NCBI GenBank assembly: GCA_963789255.1
Contig: CAWBJW010000002.1
Location: 620,001-684,000, forward strand
Length of the DNA stretch: 64,000 bases
DNA from: DATARH01 sp963789255
Lineage (GTDB): Bacteria > Pseudomonadota > Alphaproteobacteria > ATCC43930 > CGMCC-115725
Direction of reading: 5' to 3'
Part shown: positions 39,050-48,848 of the stretch, piece by piece
Layout of the letters: each line of letters begins with the position of its first letter
Numbering within the stretch: the stretch's first letter is position 1
Position numbers and translations under genes: made by a program
The notes under the pieces: generated by a model
Databases searched by the model: none
What the model was told of the DNA's origin: nothing
The model's input: only the letters and a program-made list of their open reading frames with translations

Positions 39050-40093
39050 TCATTCGATGACCTTGTCGGCGAAGGCGAACAGCGATTGCGGCACGGCGAG
39101 GCCGAGCGCCTTGGCGGTCTTCAGATTGATCACCAGCTCGAATTTGGTCGGCTGCTCGATCGGCAAGTCGGCGGGTTTCGCGCCTTTCAGGATGCGGTCT
39201 ACGTAGCCGGCGGCGCGGACATAGATGTCGAAGATGCTGGCGCCATAGCTCATCAAACAGCCCGCCTCGGCGAATACGGGGCTGCCGCAGAACGTCGGCA
39301 GGCGGCCGGCGAGGGCGAAGACCCGCGCTCTGTTCGCGTCGAGCAGCGGATCGTTGTCGACGACCAGCGCATCCGGCTTGGTGCGGAGCATTGCGGCAAA
39401 GGTCGAGGAAAGATCGGCCGCGTTAGCCATCAAATACGACTCGATGGTAACGCCGGCGCCCATTTGCTGCGCCGCGGCGCGCATCTGGGTAGTCTCGTTG
39501 GAGGCCCACGAACCGAGCGTGCCCGCAAACAGCACCGCGATGCGTCGCGTGTTTGGCGCCATCTCACGGAGAAGCTGGATCCATTTCCCGGCAATTTCGT
39601 AGCTCACTTGCACCGACAGCCCGGTGATGTTGCCGCCCGGATAGGCAAGGCTCGCGGCAAAGCCCATACCCACCGGATCGCCGTTGACCGAGACGATCGG
39701 GATCGTGCTGGTCAGCTTGGCGAGGGTTCTGGTCGCGAATCCGCCCGCCGTGACGATCACGTCCGGATGCAAGGCGACCGCGGCGGCAGCCAATTCGGCA
39801 AGCCGGGCGGGGTCTCCGCCAGCGTAATAGTAATCGATGACGAGGTTGCGGCCCTCCTGGTAGCCCAAGTCGTGCAGGCCGGACAGCAATCCCTTCAGGG
39901 TATCGCCGTCGCTGCCCGCCGCGCCGAGCCAGAAATAAGCCAGATGCGGCACCCGGCCCTGCGCCGCGGCGAGCCGTGCCGCACCGGCCAGCGCGCCGGC
40001 AAACGCGACCACGAATTCGCGTCGCCTCACTGGATGATTCGGCCGGCGCGGGCGAGACGTGAAGTCCACCAGATCATGTCCTGCTGACCCCAT
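39050..40093 (-). CDS. ABC transporter substrate-binding protein (ABC_sub_bind family)
   Basis: A 347-residue exported binding protein of the TrpX-like/ABC_sub_bind type. A twin-arginine-like leader RRREFVVAFAGALAGAARLA precedes the mature protein. LKGLLSGLHDLGYQEGRNLV, PIVSVNGDPVGMGFAASLA, PGGNITGLSV and LPIEQPTKFELVINLKTAKA are the usual family landmarks. The tail ALGLAVPQSLFAFADKVIE is also classic. No permease or ATPase gene is next to it, so this is an orphan receptor. The ligand is unknown. Confidence 0.9.
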   Translation of the reverse strand: MGSAGHDLVDFTSRPRRPNHPVRRREFVVAFAGALAGAARLAAAQGRVPHLAYFWLGAAGSDGDTLKGLLSGLHDLGYQEGRNLVIDYYYAGGDPARLAELAAAAVALHPDVIVTAGGFATRTLAKLTSTIPIVSVNGDPVGMGFAASLAYPGGNITGLSVQVSYEIAGKWIQLLREMAPNTRRIAVLFAGTLGSWASNETTQMRAAAQQMGAGVTIESYLMANAADLSSTFAAMLRTKPDALVVDNDPLLDANRARVFALAGRLPTFCGSPVFAEAGCLMSYGASIFDIYVRAAGYVDRILKGAKPADLPIEQPTKFELVINLKTAKALGLAVPQSLFAFADKVIE

Positions 40094-40371
40094 CGACCCT
40101 AGGGTATCACGAAAGGTTGCCCGAGGATCAGCGCGGCGAGGTGAGCGACGCTTTGTGGGTCTGCTTTTGGTCGAGCCTCTCCCATGGCAGCCTCGCTTGC
40201 GAACGGCCGGCATCGGCGCGACCTCGCCGTCCGGGCGCGTCCCGGTGAAGGAACGGAACCCCCATAGCCGAAATTTCAAGCTGAAGCACGGCCCCGCCCG
40301 CGTCGCCCTCTTGAAAAGAACATATCGTGAATATATATCCCGGCGCTTGCCTCCCCGCCGGAACCCTGCCG

Positions 40372-40926
40372 ATGCCCGACATCATCGCCGAGACGCCTGA
40401 TCCGCCCTGTTATGTCCTGTTTTCCGGAAGCGGAATCGAGCAATCTCAATCGCTTGATCCTGATCCTTTTCCGCCTCGCGCGCGCGACGCGCGCGGGCGC
40501 TTCGCCGCGGGCCATTCCGGCAACCCGCGCGGCCGGCCGCGCGGCATCCGCAATCCCAAGCGGCGCCTGCCCGATCTGCGGGTGCGCCCGCTCAGCCCCG
40601 CGGCGCTCTCGGCGCTGATCGAGCGCAAGCCGCATCTGTTGCGCCCGCTGCTCGGGCAGATCCTGCCGCCCCGCGCGGCCCTCGACCCGGCCAAGCGGCT
40701 CGGCATCGACCTCGCCTCGGTGCGAACAGTCGATCATCTGCGGCGGGTGGTATCGCGGGTGCTGGCGGCGGTCGCGCGCGGCGACATCTCGCCCGCCGAG
40801 GCGGCGCGCATCGCGCGGCGGGCGCGCGCCCGGCTTCGCAAGGCGCGCCGGCTCGACCGCCGGCTCCGACAATGGACGCGCGGTCCGGCCTGTAAAACCA
40901 CCCCGGTCCGGCCGCCGATCGGATAG
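40372..40926 (+). CDS. DUF5681-domain protein (phage/terminase-associated motif), orphan
   Basis: A 184-residue, strongly basic protein. DARGRFAAGHSGNPRGRPRG is the DUF5681 signature (GxF xxG xSGNPxGRPxG), a motif common in small proteins near phage terminase genes. The C-terminal half is helical with an alternating Arg/Ala pattern (AARIARRARARLRKARRLDR). No phage genes are visible nearby. The ATG at 40372 is preferred over an upstream GTG because it precedes the conserved part. Function is unknown. DNA binding is plausible from the charge. Confidence 0.65.
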   Translation: MPDIIAETPDPPCYVLFSGSGIEQSQSLDPDPFPPRARDARGRFAAGHSGNPRGRPRGIRNPKRRLPDLRVRPLSPAALSALIERKPHLLRPLLGQILPPRAALDPAKRLGIDLASVRTVDHLRRVVSRVLAAVARGDISPAEAARIARRARARLRKARRLDRRLRQWTRGPACKTTPVRPPIG

Positions 40927-40992
40927 GATGGGCGTAGCGGTTTCGCCGGCGTTGCAGAGGGCCGAGGCCCGCAATCACCCGCGGAGGGACCC

Positions 40993-41394
40993 ATGGTCGC
41001 CATCAAATCCGTCGCCCATTTCAGCATTCCGGTCAGCGATGTGGCAAACAGCACCGCCTTTTACACCGAGATCGTCGGCTGCCGGCATCTGGCGACCGTG
41101 GCGCACGGCACGATGGCGTTTCTCGATGCCGCCGGGACCTGCCTGATCCTTGTCAGGCGCGATCCGCCGATCAACCCGCGGGCAGAGGACCATGGCGGCG
41201 TGCACCATTCCTTTGCCGTGGCGCACGGGGACTACCGGGCGGCGCTCGACCATTTGCGCGCCCACGGCGTTGCGATCACCTTCGAGGAAGACCGCCAGGG
41301 CGGCGTCATCAACGGGCCGCGCGCCTATTTCCACGATCCCGACGGCACGGTGCTGGAATTCATCGACCTGACGAGCTATGCCGGCGCGCCATAA
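40993..41394 (+). CDS. VOC-superfamily (glyoxalase/extradiol dioxygenase-like) protein
   Basis: A 133-residue protein built of two beta-alpha-beta-beta-beta units. AHFSIPVSDVANSTAFYTEI is the first and HHSFAVAHGDYRAALDHLRA the second, with metal-ligand positions at His9-like, His71-like and Glu in YFHDPDGTVLEFIDL. The activity may be isomerase, lyase or ring cleavage. An amidohydrolase gene follows 16 bases downstream, so a joint step in degradation of an aromatic or keto acid is a reasonable guess. Confidence 0.82.
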   Translation: MVAIKSVAHFSIPVSDVANSTAFYTEIVGCRHLATVAHGTMAFLDAAGTCLILVRRDPPINPRAEDHGGVHHSFAVAHGDYRAALDHLRAHGVAITFEEDRQGGVINGPRAYFHDPDGTVLEFIDLTSYAGAP

Positions 41395-41410
41395 TGCCAG
41401 GGAGGACGGA

Positions 41411-42358
41411 ATGGCCAAGTCATACATCATCGCGCTCGAAGAGCACTACCTCGATCCCGAGGTGAAAGCGCAGGGCGGCGGTCCCGGCGCCTCGCGCGAC
41501 ATCGTCGAGCGGCTCGACGATTTGGGCGCGTTGCGCCTCAAGGAGATGGATGAGTCGGGGATCGACCTCCAGGTGCTGTCGCATTCGATCCCCGGTCTGC
41601 AGGGGGTCGACGCCGCGACCGGCGTGCCATTGGCGCGCCGCGCCAACGACCGGCTCGCCGAGGCGGTGCGGCATCATCCCGACCGGTTCGCCGGTTTCGC
41701 GGCGTTGCCGACCGCCGATCCGCGCGCCGCGGCCGACGAGTTGGAGCGCACCGTCACCAGGCTCGGCTTCAAGGGCGCGATGGTGAACGGGCTGACCAAC
41801 CACGTGTTTCACGACGACCAGCGGTTCTGGCCGATCTACGAGCGGGCACAGGCGTTGGACGTGCCGATCTACATCCACCCGGCAGTGCCGCAGCAGGCGG
41901 TCGTCGAGGCCTACTACAAGGATTACGTCGAAAAGCACCCCGGGCTGTTGCGCGCCGCCTGGGGGTTCAACGTCGAGACCGCGACGCAGGGCATCCGCTT
42001 CGTGCTGAGCGGCGTGTTCGACGCCTATCCCGGGTTGAAGATCATCCTCGGCCATATGGGCGAGGGGCTGCCGTTCTATCTCTGGCGCATCAGCCACGGG
42101 CTGCGCGCGAGCATGAGCAAAAAGACCTTCCGCGACATCTTCTGCGAGCATTTCTGGATCACGACCAGCGGCTTCTTCTCCGATCCGGCGCTGGTCTGCG
42201 TTATGATGGAGATGGGGATCGACCGCATCCTGTTCTCGGTCGACTACCCGTTCATGGACAACCCGCCCGGCGCAAAGTGGATCGAGACTTTGCCGCTCTC
42301 GGCCGAGGACCGCGAGAAACTGCTGAACGGCAACGCCCGCCGCCTGCTCAAGCTGTAG
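41411..42358 (+). CDS. Amidohydrolase-2-family protein (decarboxylase/hydrolase)
   Basis: A 315-residue TIM-barrel protein of the ACMSD/gamma-resorcylate decarboxylase group. ALEEHYLDPEV replaces the classical HxH with E-x-H. The metal/active-site residues are in VPIYIHPAVPQQ, ILGHMGEGLPF and FSVDYPFMDNPPGAKW (catalytic Asp). GFKGAMVNGLTNHVFHDD and FAALPTADPRAAADEL are family landmarks. It is expected to decarboxylate or hydrolyse an aromatic or unsaturated carboxylic acid. Its 3' end overlaps that of greB on the other strand by 11 bases. Confidence 0.87.
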   Translation: MAKSYIIALEEHYLDPEVKAQGGGPGASRDIVERLDDLGALRLKEMDESGIDLQVLSHSIPGLQGVDAATGVPLARRANDRLAEAVRHHPDRFAGFAALPTADPRAAADELERTVTRLGFKGAMVNGLTNHVFHDDQRFWPIYERAQALDVPIYIHPAVPQQAVVEAYYKDYVEKHPGLLRAAWGFNVETATQGIRFVLSGVFDAYPGLKIILGHMGEGLPFYLWRISHGLRASMSKKTFRDIFCEHFWITTSGFFSDPALVCVMMEMGIDRILFSVDYPFMDNPPGAKWIETLPLSAEDREKLLNGNARRLLKL

Positions 42359-42899
42359 CGTAGCGGATTTCGAGCACCTCGATCTGTTCGGTCCCGGCCG
42401 GGGTACGCAGCTCGACCCGGTCGCCTTCATGCGCCTTCAACAGGGCGCGGGCGATCGGCGAGATCCAGCTGACCTTGCCGCATTCGAGGTCGGCCTCGTC
42501 GATGCCGACGATCGTCACGGTCTTTTCGGCGCCGTGCCGATCGGCGTAGGTCACGCTCGCTCCGAAAAACACCTGGTCATGCCTTGTCTGCCGGCGCGGA
42601 TCGACCACCTCGGCGCTCTCCAGCCGCTTCGACAGGAAGCGGATGCGCCGGTCGATCTCGCGCAGCCGCTTCTTGCCGTAGATGTAATCGCCGTTTTCCG
42701 AGCGGTCGCCGTTGCCGGCCGCCCAGGCCACGACCTCCACCGTCTTCGGCCGCTCCTCGCGCGTCAGATGGCGCAATTCCTCCTGCATGCGGCGATGCCC
42801 GTCCGGGGTCATGTAGTTCTTGACCCCGGCCGGGATCGCCGGCGCCTCGTCGGGCGGCGCCGTCGCGTCCTCGGTCTCCTTGACGAATGCCTTGCTCAT
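42348..42899 (-). CDS. greB: Transcription elongation factor GreB
   Basis: A 183-residue cleavage factor that rescues backtracked RNA polymerase. The N-terminal coiled coil is MTPDGHRRMQEELRHLTREER to RIRFLSKRLESAEV with the acidic tip GNGDRSENGDYIYGKKRL (GreB-type motif). The C-terminal FKBP-like domain contains GIDEADLECGKVSWISPIA and LLKAHEGDRVELRTPAG. An extra N-terminal stretch of about 25 residues (KETEDATAPPDEAPAIP) precedes the coil. It is convergent with and overlapping the amidohydrolase gene. Confidence 0.94.
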   Translation of the reverse strand: MSKAFVKETEDATAPPDEAPAIPAGVKNYMTPDGHRRMQEELRHLTREERPKTVEVVAWAAGNGDRSENGDYIYGKKRLREIDRRIRFLSKRLESAEVVDPRRQTRHDQVFFGASVTYADRHGAEKTVTIVGIDEADLECGKVSWISPIARALLKAHEGDRVELRTPAGTEQIEVLEIRYATA

Positions 42900-42929
42900 C
42901 CGATCAGAGTGGTCGGGGACGCGGCGCAA

Positions 42930-43334
42930 CTACGGCCGGGCGACGTGCCAGACCTTGCCGACGCCATCGCCGGTGGTGTCGCCGGGTTTGGTGTCCTTGA
43001 TCCAGGTATAAAGCGGCTTGCCCGCATAGGCCCACATCAACGAGCCGTCCGCGCGGGTGACGACCGACCACGAGCCGGCCGGCTGGGCGCCGGGGCCGGC
43101 CATCAGCGGCGGCCACTTCTGCGCGCACGGGCCGTTGCAGTTCGACATGCCCGGCGCGTCCTTGTCGAACGTATAAACGGTCATGCCGCGGGCATCCGCG
43201 AGCACCGGCCCGATCGCGGTCTGCGCCGGATGCGCCGGCGCGGCGACCATGGGCGGTGGCGGTGGCGGCGCCGATGGCGCCGGCACACAACCCGCCAGCA
43301 CCATCGCGAGAATGACCGGAATCACATAGCGCAT
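42930..43334 (-). CDS. Lipoprotein with secreted repeat (Lipoprotein_15/COG4315)
   Basis: A 134-residue lipoprotein. The lipobox is MVLAGCVPAP (Cys16). A proline-rich spacer is followed by two copies of the family repeat: GMTVYTFDKDAPGMSNCNGP with CAQKWPPL, and SLMWAYAGKPLYTWIKDTKP. The C-terminus GVGKVWHVARP is typical. The function of the family is unknown. Proteins like this are often found in membrane-stress or electron-transfer contexts. It lies 30 bases downstream of greB on the same strand. Confidence 0.88.
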   Translation of the reverse strand: MRYVIPVILAMVLAGCVPAPSAPPPPPPMVAAPAHPAQTAIGPVLADARGMTVYTFDKDAPGMSNCNGPCAQKWPPLMAGPGAQPAGSWSVVTRADGSLMWAYAGKPLYTWIKDTKPGDTTGDGVGKVWHVARP

Positions 43335-43453
43335 CGTTTACCTCCCCCGTTCTGTTTGCTGTTTCGCGATCAGCATCTATCATAATTATCATCGGTACCG
43401 ATACACGATGCCGTGAAACCGGCCCGGCCCGTTGCGGCCTCGGCCGGGCACCG

Positions 43454-44659
43454 TCAAACCACCCGCTCGTGGCGCAGCGTCGCGATTTCCGCCGCGCTAT
43501 AGCCGAGGCTCGCGAGGATTTCGTCGGTGTGCTCGCCGAGGAGCGGCGCCGGGCGGCGATAGGCGCCGGGGGTTTCCGACAGCTCGATCGGGGTCGGCGC
43601 CAACGGCACGGTCCGGCCGAGGCCGGGAAACTCGCGCTCTTCGAGCAGATGGGCGGCGCGGATATGCTCGTCGTCGAGCGCCTGCTGCGGCGAGTGGACC
43701 TGCCCGGCGACGATGCTGGCCTTCTCCAGTTCGGCCAATGCCTCGGCGCAGCTGCGCGCCGCGCACCACTGGCTCATCCGCGCCGAGACGATCTCGCCAT
43801 GATCGGCGCGCGTCTGGTCGTCGGCAAAACGCGGGTCGGCGAGCCAGTCTTCGGCGCCGACCATCCGGCACCAGCGCCGGAACATCGGCTGGCCTATCAC
43901 CGTCGCGATGATCCACCCGTCGCTGGTGCGAAAGATGTCGGCCGGCGCCGCGTTGAAGCCGCGGTTGCGGATCGCGGTGCGGTCGGCCCCGGTCAGCGCC
44001 TGCTCGATCAGCGCATTGTTGGCAAACGCGATCGCGGTGCGCAACAGCGCGCCCTCGACCTTCTGGCCGCGGCCCGTCTTGCCGCGCTCGTAGAGCGCCG
44101 CCAGCGTGCCGAAGGCCGACAGGCACGCGGTGCCGAAATCGACCCACGGCACCTTGCTGGCGATCGGCTGCTCTGGCATGCCGGACAGGTAGGCCGCGCC
44201 GCTCATCGTCTGGCCGATGCCGTCGAAGCCGTGCTTGTGGCTCAATGGCCCGCCGGCGCCGAACCCGGTCACCGTCGTCAGGATGATGTCGGGCTTGACC
44301 TCGCGCAGGCTGTCGAGGTCGAGTGCCAGCGAGCGCAACACCGCGGGCGGCAGATTGGCGACGACGACATCGGCGGTGGCAACGAGCTTTCGGACGATCT
44401 CGCGGCCCTGCGGCGACGCCGGGTCGAGGGTCATGCCGCGCTTGTTGCGGTTCATCGCCAGGAACATCGCGCCGCCGCCCGCCTTCGGTCCCATGGCCGG
44501 CCCGGCGCCCACCGGGATGTAGAAGCGGTCCTCGCCGCCGCCGATCCGCTCGATGCGAATCACCTCGGCGCCGAGATCGCCCAACAGCGCGGCGCAGAAC
44601 GGCCCGGCGATATAGCGCCCGAAATCGAGGATGCGAATGTTGTCGAGCACACCCGACAC
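43454..44659 (-). CDS. CaiB/BaiF-family CoA transferase
   Basis: A 401-residue family III CoA-transferase. Landmarks are LDFGRYIAGPFCAALLGDLG, VIRIERIGGGEDRF, MFLAMNRNKRGMTLD, the catalytic aspartate region KVPWVDFGTACLSAFG, and the C-terminal APLLGEHTDEILASLGYS. The start is the GTG behind AGGAGGAC. It should move CoA between a donor thioester and an organic acid such as a carnitine, oxalate or branched-acid type. It follows an alpha/beta hydrolase and a luciferase-like monooxygenase on the same strand, suggesting a degradation pathway for one compound. Confidence 0.92.
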   Translation of the reverse strand: MSGVLDNIRILDFGRYIAGPFCAALLGDLGAEVIRIERIGGGEDRFYIPVGAGPAMGPKAGGGAMFLAMNRNKRGMTLDPASPQGREIVRKLVATADVVVANLPPAVLRSLALDLDSLREVKPDIILTTVTGFGAGGPLSHKHGFDGIGQTMSGAAYLSGMPEQPIASKVPWVDFGTACLSAFGTLAALYERGKTGRGQKVEGALLRTAIAFANNALIEQALTGADRTAIRNRGFNAAPADIFRTSDGWIIATVIGQPMFRRWCRMVGAEDWLADPRFADDQTRADHGEIVSARMSQWCAARSCAEALAELEKASIVAGQVHSPQQALDDEHIRAAHLLEEREFPGLGRTVPLAPTPIELSETPGAYRRPAPLLGEHTDEILASLGYSAAEIATLRHERVV

Positions 44660-44705
44660 AATGTCCTCCTGCGGTTCACGCGAAAGCTGGGGTGACAGCG
44701 GACGA

Positions 44706-45545
44706 CTATATGCGCGACCAATCGAATTCGGCACCAGCATCGGCAAGGAGCGGCGGTCCGCAGATCGCCGCGACATAGCCGTGCGGCACCGCGGAGCGTT
44801 CGACACGATAGCGCAGCGCCAGGATCGCCGTCAGGCCCGGCGCCGCCGCTGCGATATGGTGCTCGATCAGCCGCGCCACTTCGCGCGAAAACGGGCCGGT
44901 TTGCCGCTCGATATAGACGATTCGCAGCGCGCCCGGCCGAAGAGGCTCGTGCGCGAGGCGCTCGCCGAGCCAGGCATCGACCGCCTCGATCCCTTGCAGC
45001 GGGTCGCCGCCGCGCGGATCGCGGCCGTACAGCCCGTCGAAGAAGTGCAGCTCGTCGGGCGGCCGGCGCATGCCGGCGAGAGCGTCGATCGCCGGCATGC
45101 CGCCGCCGGAATGGGCGGTGAGAATGAAGCGGTCGACCGCCAATCGCCGTTCGCCGGCAAAATGCTGCACGGCGTCGTCGACGAGGCGGTCGATCCCGCC
45201 GGCCAGCAATGCCGGAAAATCGTACCAGGTGTGCCGGAGCCAGTTGCCGCGGGGCAGAATTGCGAGGGTGGGCCGGGTTCGGCCGGACAGGTCGAGGCCG
45301 CTGCGCGGCACCTTTTCGGCAAGCGCCATCGCGCCGCCCTGTTGGGAAAAGCCGTGCAGATGGACAACGACATCGATCGCATCGGCCAAAAGCGGGATCT
45401 CGTTCCAGCGCAAAAACAGATCCGGCTGGATCCCGGCATGGGCGCGCAGCACCGGCGTATCGGCGAGAAAAGCCTCGCCCGGCAGGATGCTGTCGCCCGA
45501 CCGCGCGACCGGGAAATTCCCCATTGCCGCCGGCCGAGCCGTCAT
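44706..45545 (-). CDS. Putative alpha/beta hydrolase
   Basis: A 279-residue protein with an alpha/beta-hydrolase look: VVVHLHGFSQQGGAMALAE corresponds to the oxyanion strand, FILTAHSGGGMPAIDAL has the nucleophile elbow (His-Ser-Gly-Gly), and PHGYVAAICGPPLLAD near the C-terminus may hold the histidine. No signal peptide. The family is not precisely recognised. Its ATG overlaps the stop of the upstream LLM oxidoreductase gene (ATGA), so the two are coupled. Confidence 0.65.
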   Translation of the reverse strand: MTARPAAMGNFPVARSGDSILPGEAFLADTPVLRAHAGIQPDLFLRWNEIPLLADAIDVVVHLHGFSQQGGAMALAEKVPRSGLDLSGRTRPTLAILPRGNWLRHTWYDFPALLAGGIDRLVDDAVQHFAGERRLAVDRFILTAHSGGGMPAIDALAGMRRPPDELHFFDGLYGRDPRGGDPLQGIEAVDAWLGERLAHEPLRPGALRIVYIERQTGPFSREVARLIEHHIAAAAPGLTAILALRYRVERSAVPHGYVAAICGPPLLADAGAEFDWSRI

Positions 45546-46693
45546 GCCGGCGCGAAGAGGTCCTCCTTGGCCGCAGCCCCCGGCCGGGCCGCGGCGTCCG
45601 GCACGCCGCCGCCGGCGAAGGCGGGATCGCGCTGCAACACCGGCAAAACCTGGTCGGCAAACAGCCGCATGTTGACCTCGGCCTCCTCGTGCGGCATCGC
45701 GCCGAACGAGAATTCGGTGACGAGATGGTCGAGCCCGGTCAGCCGCTGCAACTCGGCGATCTTGTCGAGGCAGTCCCTCGGATTGCCGACGATCTGGATG
45801 CTGACGTAGAAATCGGTCGCCTTCTGGCGCGCCTCGGCGCTTTCGCCGATCTTGGCGTAGGTGCGCGCCATCTTGCCGTAGCTTTCATAGCCTTTGACCG
45901 TGCTGAGGTGCCCGTCCGAGAAGTGATAGTGGTCGTCGATCGACTGCCATTTCTGGCCGAGGTACTTGAACGCCCGCTCGTGCGCCTCGTCGCGGCTCTC
46001 GGCAACGCAGACGTTGGTCAGGATGATCGGCGGTCGCGGCGCGTGCCCCGCCGCCCGCGCGATTTCGCGATAACGGGCGATGTCTTCGGCCGCTTTCGGC
46101 CACTCGTTCTGCATGACCATCAGGATGCCGAAACCGAGTTTCGCCATGATCTCAGCCGAATCCGGGCTGACCGCCGAGGCATGGAAGCGCCGCTCGGGAT
46201 GCGAGATCGGGCGCGGCCGGATCGCGGTGCGCGGAATGTGGAAGAACTCGCCGTCATGCTCGAAGCTGTCCTGGCTCAGCGCCTTGACGACGATATTTGC
46301 CGCCTCGACAAAGCGCGGCCGCGCCTCCCCCATCGGAATGCGGAACCCCTCGTATTCGACGCTCGCGGCGCCTCGCCCGAAGCCGAACACGCAGCGGCCG
46401 CCGCACAGGATGTCCAACAAGGCGATCTCTTCGGCAACCCTCACGGGATCGTGCCACGGCAGCACGATGACCGAAGTGCCGAGCTGGATCCGGCGGGTGC
46501 GGCCGGCAAAATAGCTGAGCAGCTGGGTCGGCGCCGGCGACATCGCATAGCCGGTGAAGTGATGCTCGAGCGCGAACAAGGAATCGAAGCCGAGCGGCTC
46601 GGCGAGGTCGCCCATCGCCAGATGCTCGGCGACGACCGACGCATCGGAGCGCCCGGCCTGGCACAGCATGTTGAGCGCGATACCCACCTTCAT
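45542..46693 (-). CDS. Luciferase-like (LLM class) flavin-dependent oxidoreductase
   Basis: A 383-residue TIM-barrel monooxygenase. FDSLFALEHHFTGYAMSPAP, QLGTSVIVLPWHDPVRVAEE and GRCVFGFGRGAASVEYEGF are standard bacterial-luciferase family motifs. The C-terminal insertion and tail EEAEVNMRLFADQVLPVLQR are typical. A separate flavin reductase usually supplies FMNH2. Its gene is not seen nearby. It is the first gene of a three-gene set with a hydrolase and a CoA-transferase, and lies head to head with a second LLM gene. Confidence 0.9.
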   Translation of the reverse strand: MKVGIALNMLCQAGRSDASVVAEHLAMGDLAEPLGFDSLFALEHHFTGYAMSPAPTQLLSYFAGRTRRIQLGTSVIVLPWHDPVRVAEEIALLDILCGGRCVFGFGRGAASVEYEGFRIPMGEARPRFVEAANIVVKALSQDSFEHDGEFFHIPRTAIRPRPISHPERRFHASAVSPDSAEIMAKLGFGILMVMQNEWPKAAEDIARYREIARAAGHAPRPPIILTNVCVAESRDEAHERAFKYLGQKWQSIDDHYHFSDGHLSTVKGYESYGKMARTYAKIGESAEARQKATDFYVSIQIVGNPRDCLDKIAELQRLTGLDHLVTEFSFGAMPHEEAEVNMRLFADQVLPVLQRDPAFAGGGVPDAAARPGAAAKEDLFAPA

Positions 46694-46834
46694 GGCAGCC
46701 CTCCCTTCCGATTGCGTGAGAACGATCGGCCGACGGCGCGGCCGCGTCAACCGATCCCGACCGCTTGGCCGCAACCTCTTGACAGCGGCCGGGCCATCCC
46801 GCCGTGATGGCGTCGAGCGACAAGGGGGCGGCGG

Positions 46835-47878
46835 GTGAGGTTCGGCAATTTCCTGTTTCCCGATTGCCGCGATCCGGCGCGTGACGGCGAAGCGATCGAC
46901 GAGACGTTGCGCGAGGCGGTGCTGTCGGACGCGCTTGGGGTCGATGTCATCTGGCTCGCCGAGCATCATTTCGACGGCATCTCGGTTTATGCCGACCCGA
47001 TCGTCCTCGCCGGCGCGCTTGCCGCCTCGTTACGTCGTGCCGCGCTCGGCTTCGCCGTGATCCAAACCGCGCTGCATCATCCGATCCGCCTTGCCGAGCA
47101 GATGGCGCTGCTCGACCACCTGCTCAAAGGGCGGCTGATCGTTGGGCTCGGCCGCGGCAGCTCCTACAACATCTACGACTACCAGGGGTTCGGCATCGAC
47201 CATCGCGAGGCGCAGGCGCGTCTCGACGAAGCCGAGGCGATCATGCTCAAGGCCTGGACCAGCGGCGAATTTGCGCATCACGGCCGGTTCTGGCAGCTCA
47301 AAGTCCCGATGCTGCGGCCGCGGCCGTATACCAAGCCTCACCCGCCCGTCCTGCGCGGGTCCTCGGGCGACGCCTCGCTGGTCGAGCTGGCGCGCCAGGG
47401 CCGGCCCTTCATGATGAACGTGCAGTCGCTCGAGACGACGCGGCGCCGGGTCAACCTGTACCGGCAGGCAATGCGCGCGGCTGGCCACGACGAGGCGGCA
47501 GTCGCGCGCAACCTCGACCAATCATGGGTGTGGCGCAACGTGTTCGTCGCGGCAACCGACGCCGAGGCCGCGCGGGTCGGCATTCCGGCCTTCGAGACGA
47601 TGACTCGCGCCCGGGCGGAAATGCGCAATCGCGTCTTTGCCGATACCGGCGAGCGCATCGCGGTGCCGCCGAGCGATCTGCCCGGGGCGCGAACGGCACG
47701 CGGCGACGGGCTGATCCACGGCTCGCCGGCAACTGTCGCGGAAGATTTTGCAGCGCTTGACCGGCTCGGCATCGGCGGCGTAATCGCCTCGTTCCGGCTC
47801 GGGCCGATGCCGCACGAGGTCGCCGCCGAGAGCCTCGGCCTGTTCATGCGCGAGATCGCGCCGCAGTTCCGCGGCTGA
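46835..47878 (+). CDS. Luciferase-like (LLM class) flavin-dependent oxidoreductase, divergent paralogue
   Basis: A 347-residue enzyme of the same family: VDVIWLAEHHFDGISVYADP, AVIQTALHHPIRLAEQMALL, GRLIVGLGRGSSYNIYDYQG. The GTG start follows AGGGGGCGGCG. It is divergent from the other LLM gene with 141 bases between them, which suggests joint control and perhaps substrate-related monooxygenases. It ends shortly before accD. In many alphaproteobacteria the trp genes occupy this place. Confidence 0.9.
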   Translation: MRFGNFLFPDCRDPARDGEAIDETLREAVLSDALGVDVIWLAEHHFDGISVYADPIVLAGALAASLRRAALGFAVIQTALHHPIRLAEQMALLDHLLKGRLIVGLGRGSSYNIYDYQGFGIDHREAQARLDEAEAIMLKAWTSGEFAHHGRFWQLKVPMLRPRPYTKPHPPVLRGSSGDASLVELARQGRPFMMNVQSLETTRRRVNLYRQAMRAAGHDEAAVARNLDQSWVWRNVFVAATDAEAARVGIPAFETMTRARAEMRNRVFADTGERIAVPPSDLPGARTARGDGLIHGSPATVAEDFAALDRLGIGGVIASFRLGPMPHEVAAESLGLFMREIAPQFRG

Positions 47879-47936
47879 ACGGCGGGCCTGACGGCGCGCT
47901 TCGCCGGCCGGCTCGCGGCGATTATCATGCGCCGCG

Positions 47937-48844
<908 letters not shown>

Positions 48845-48848
<4 letters not shown>

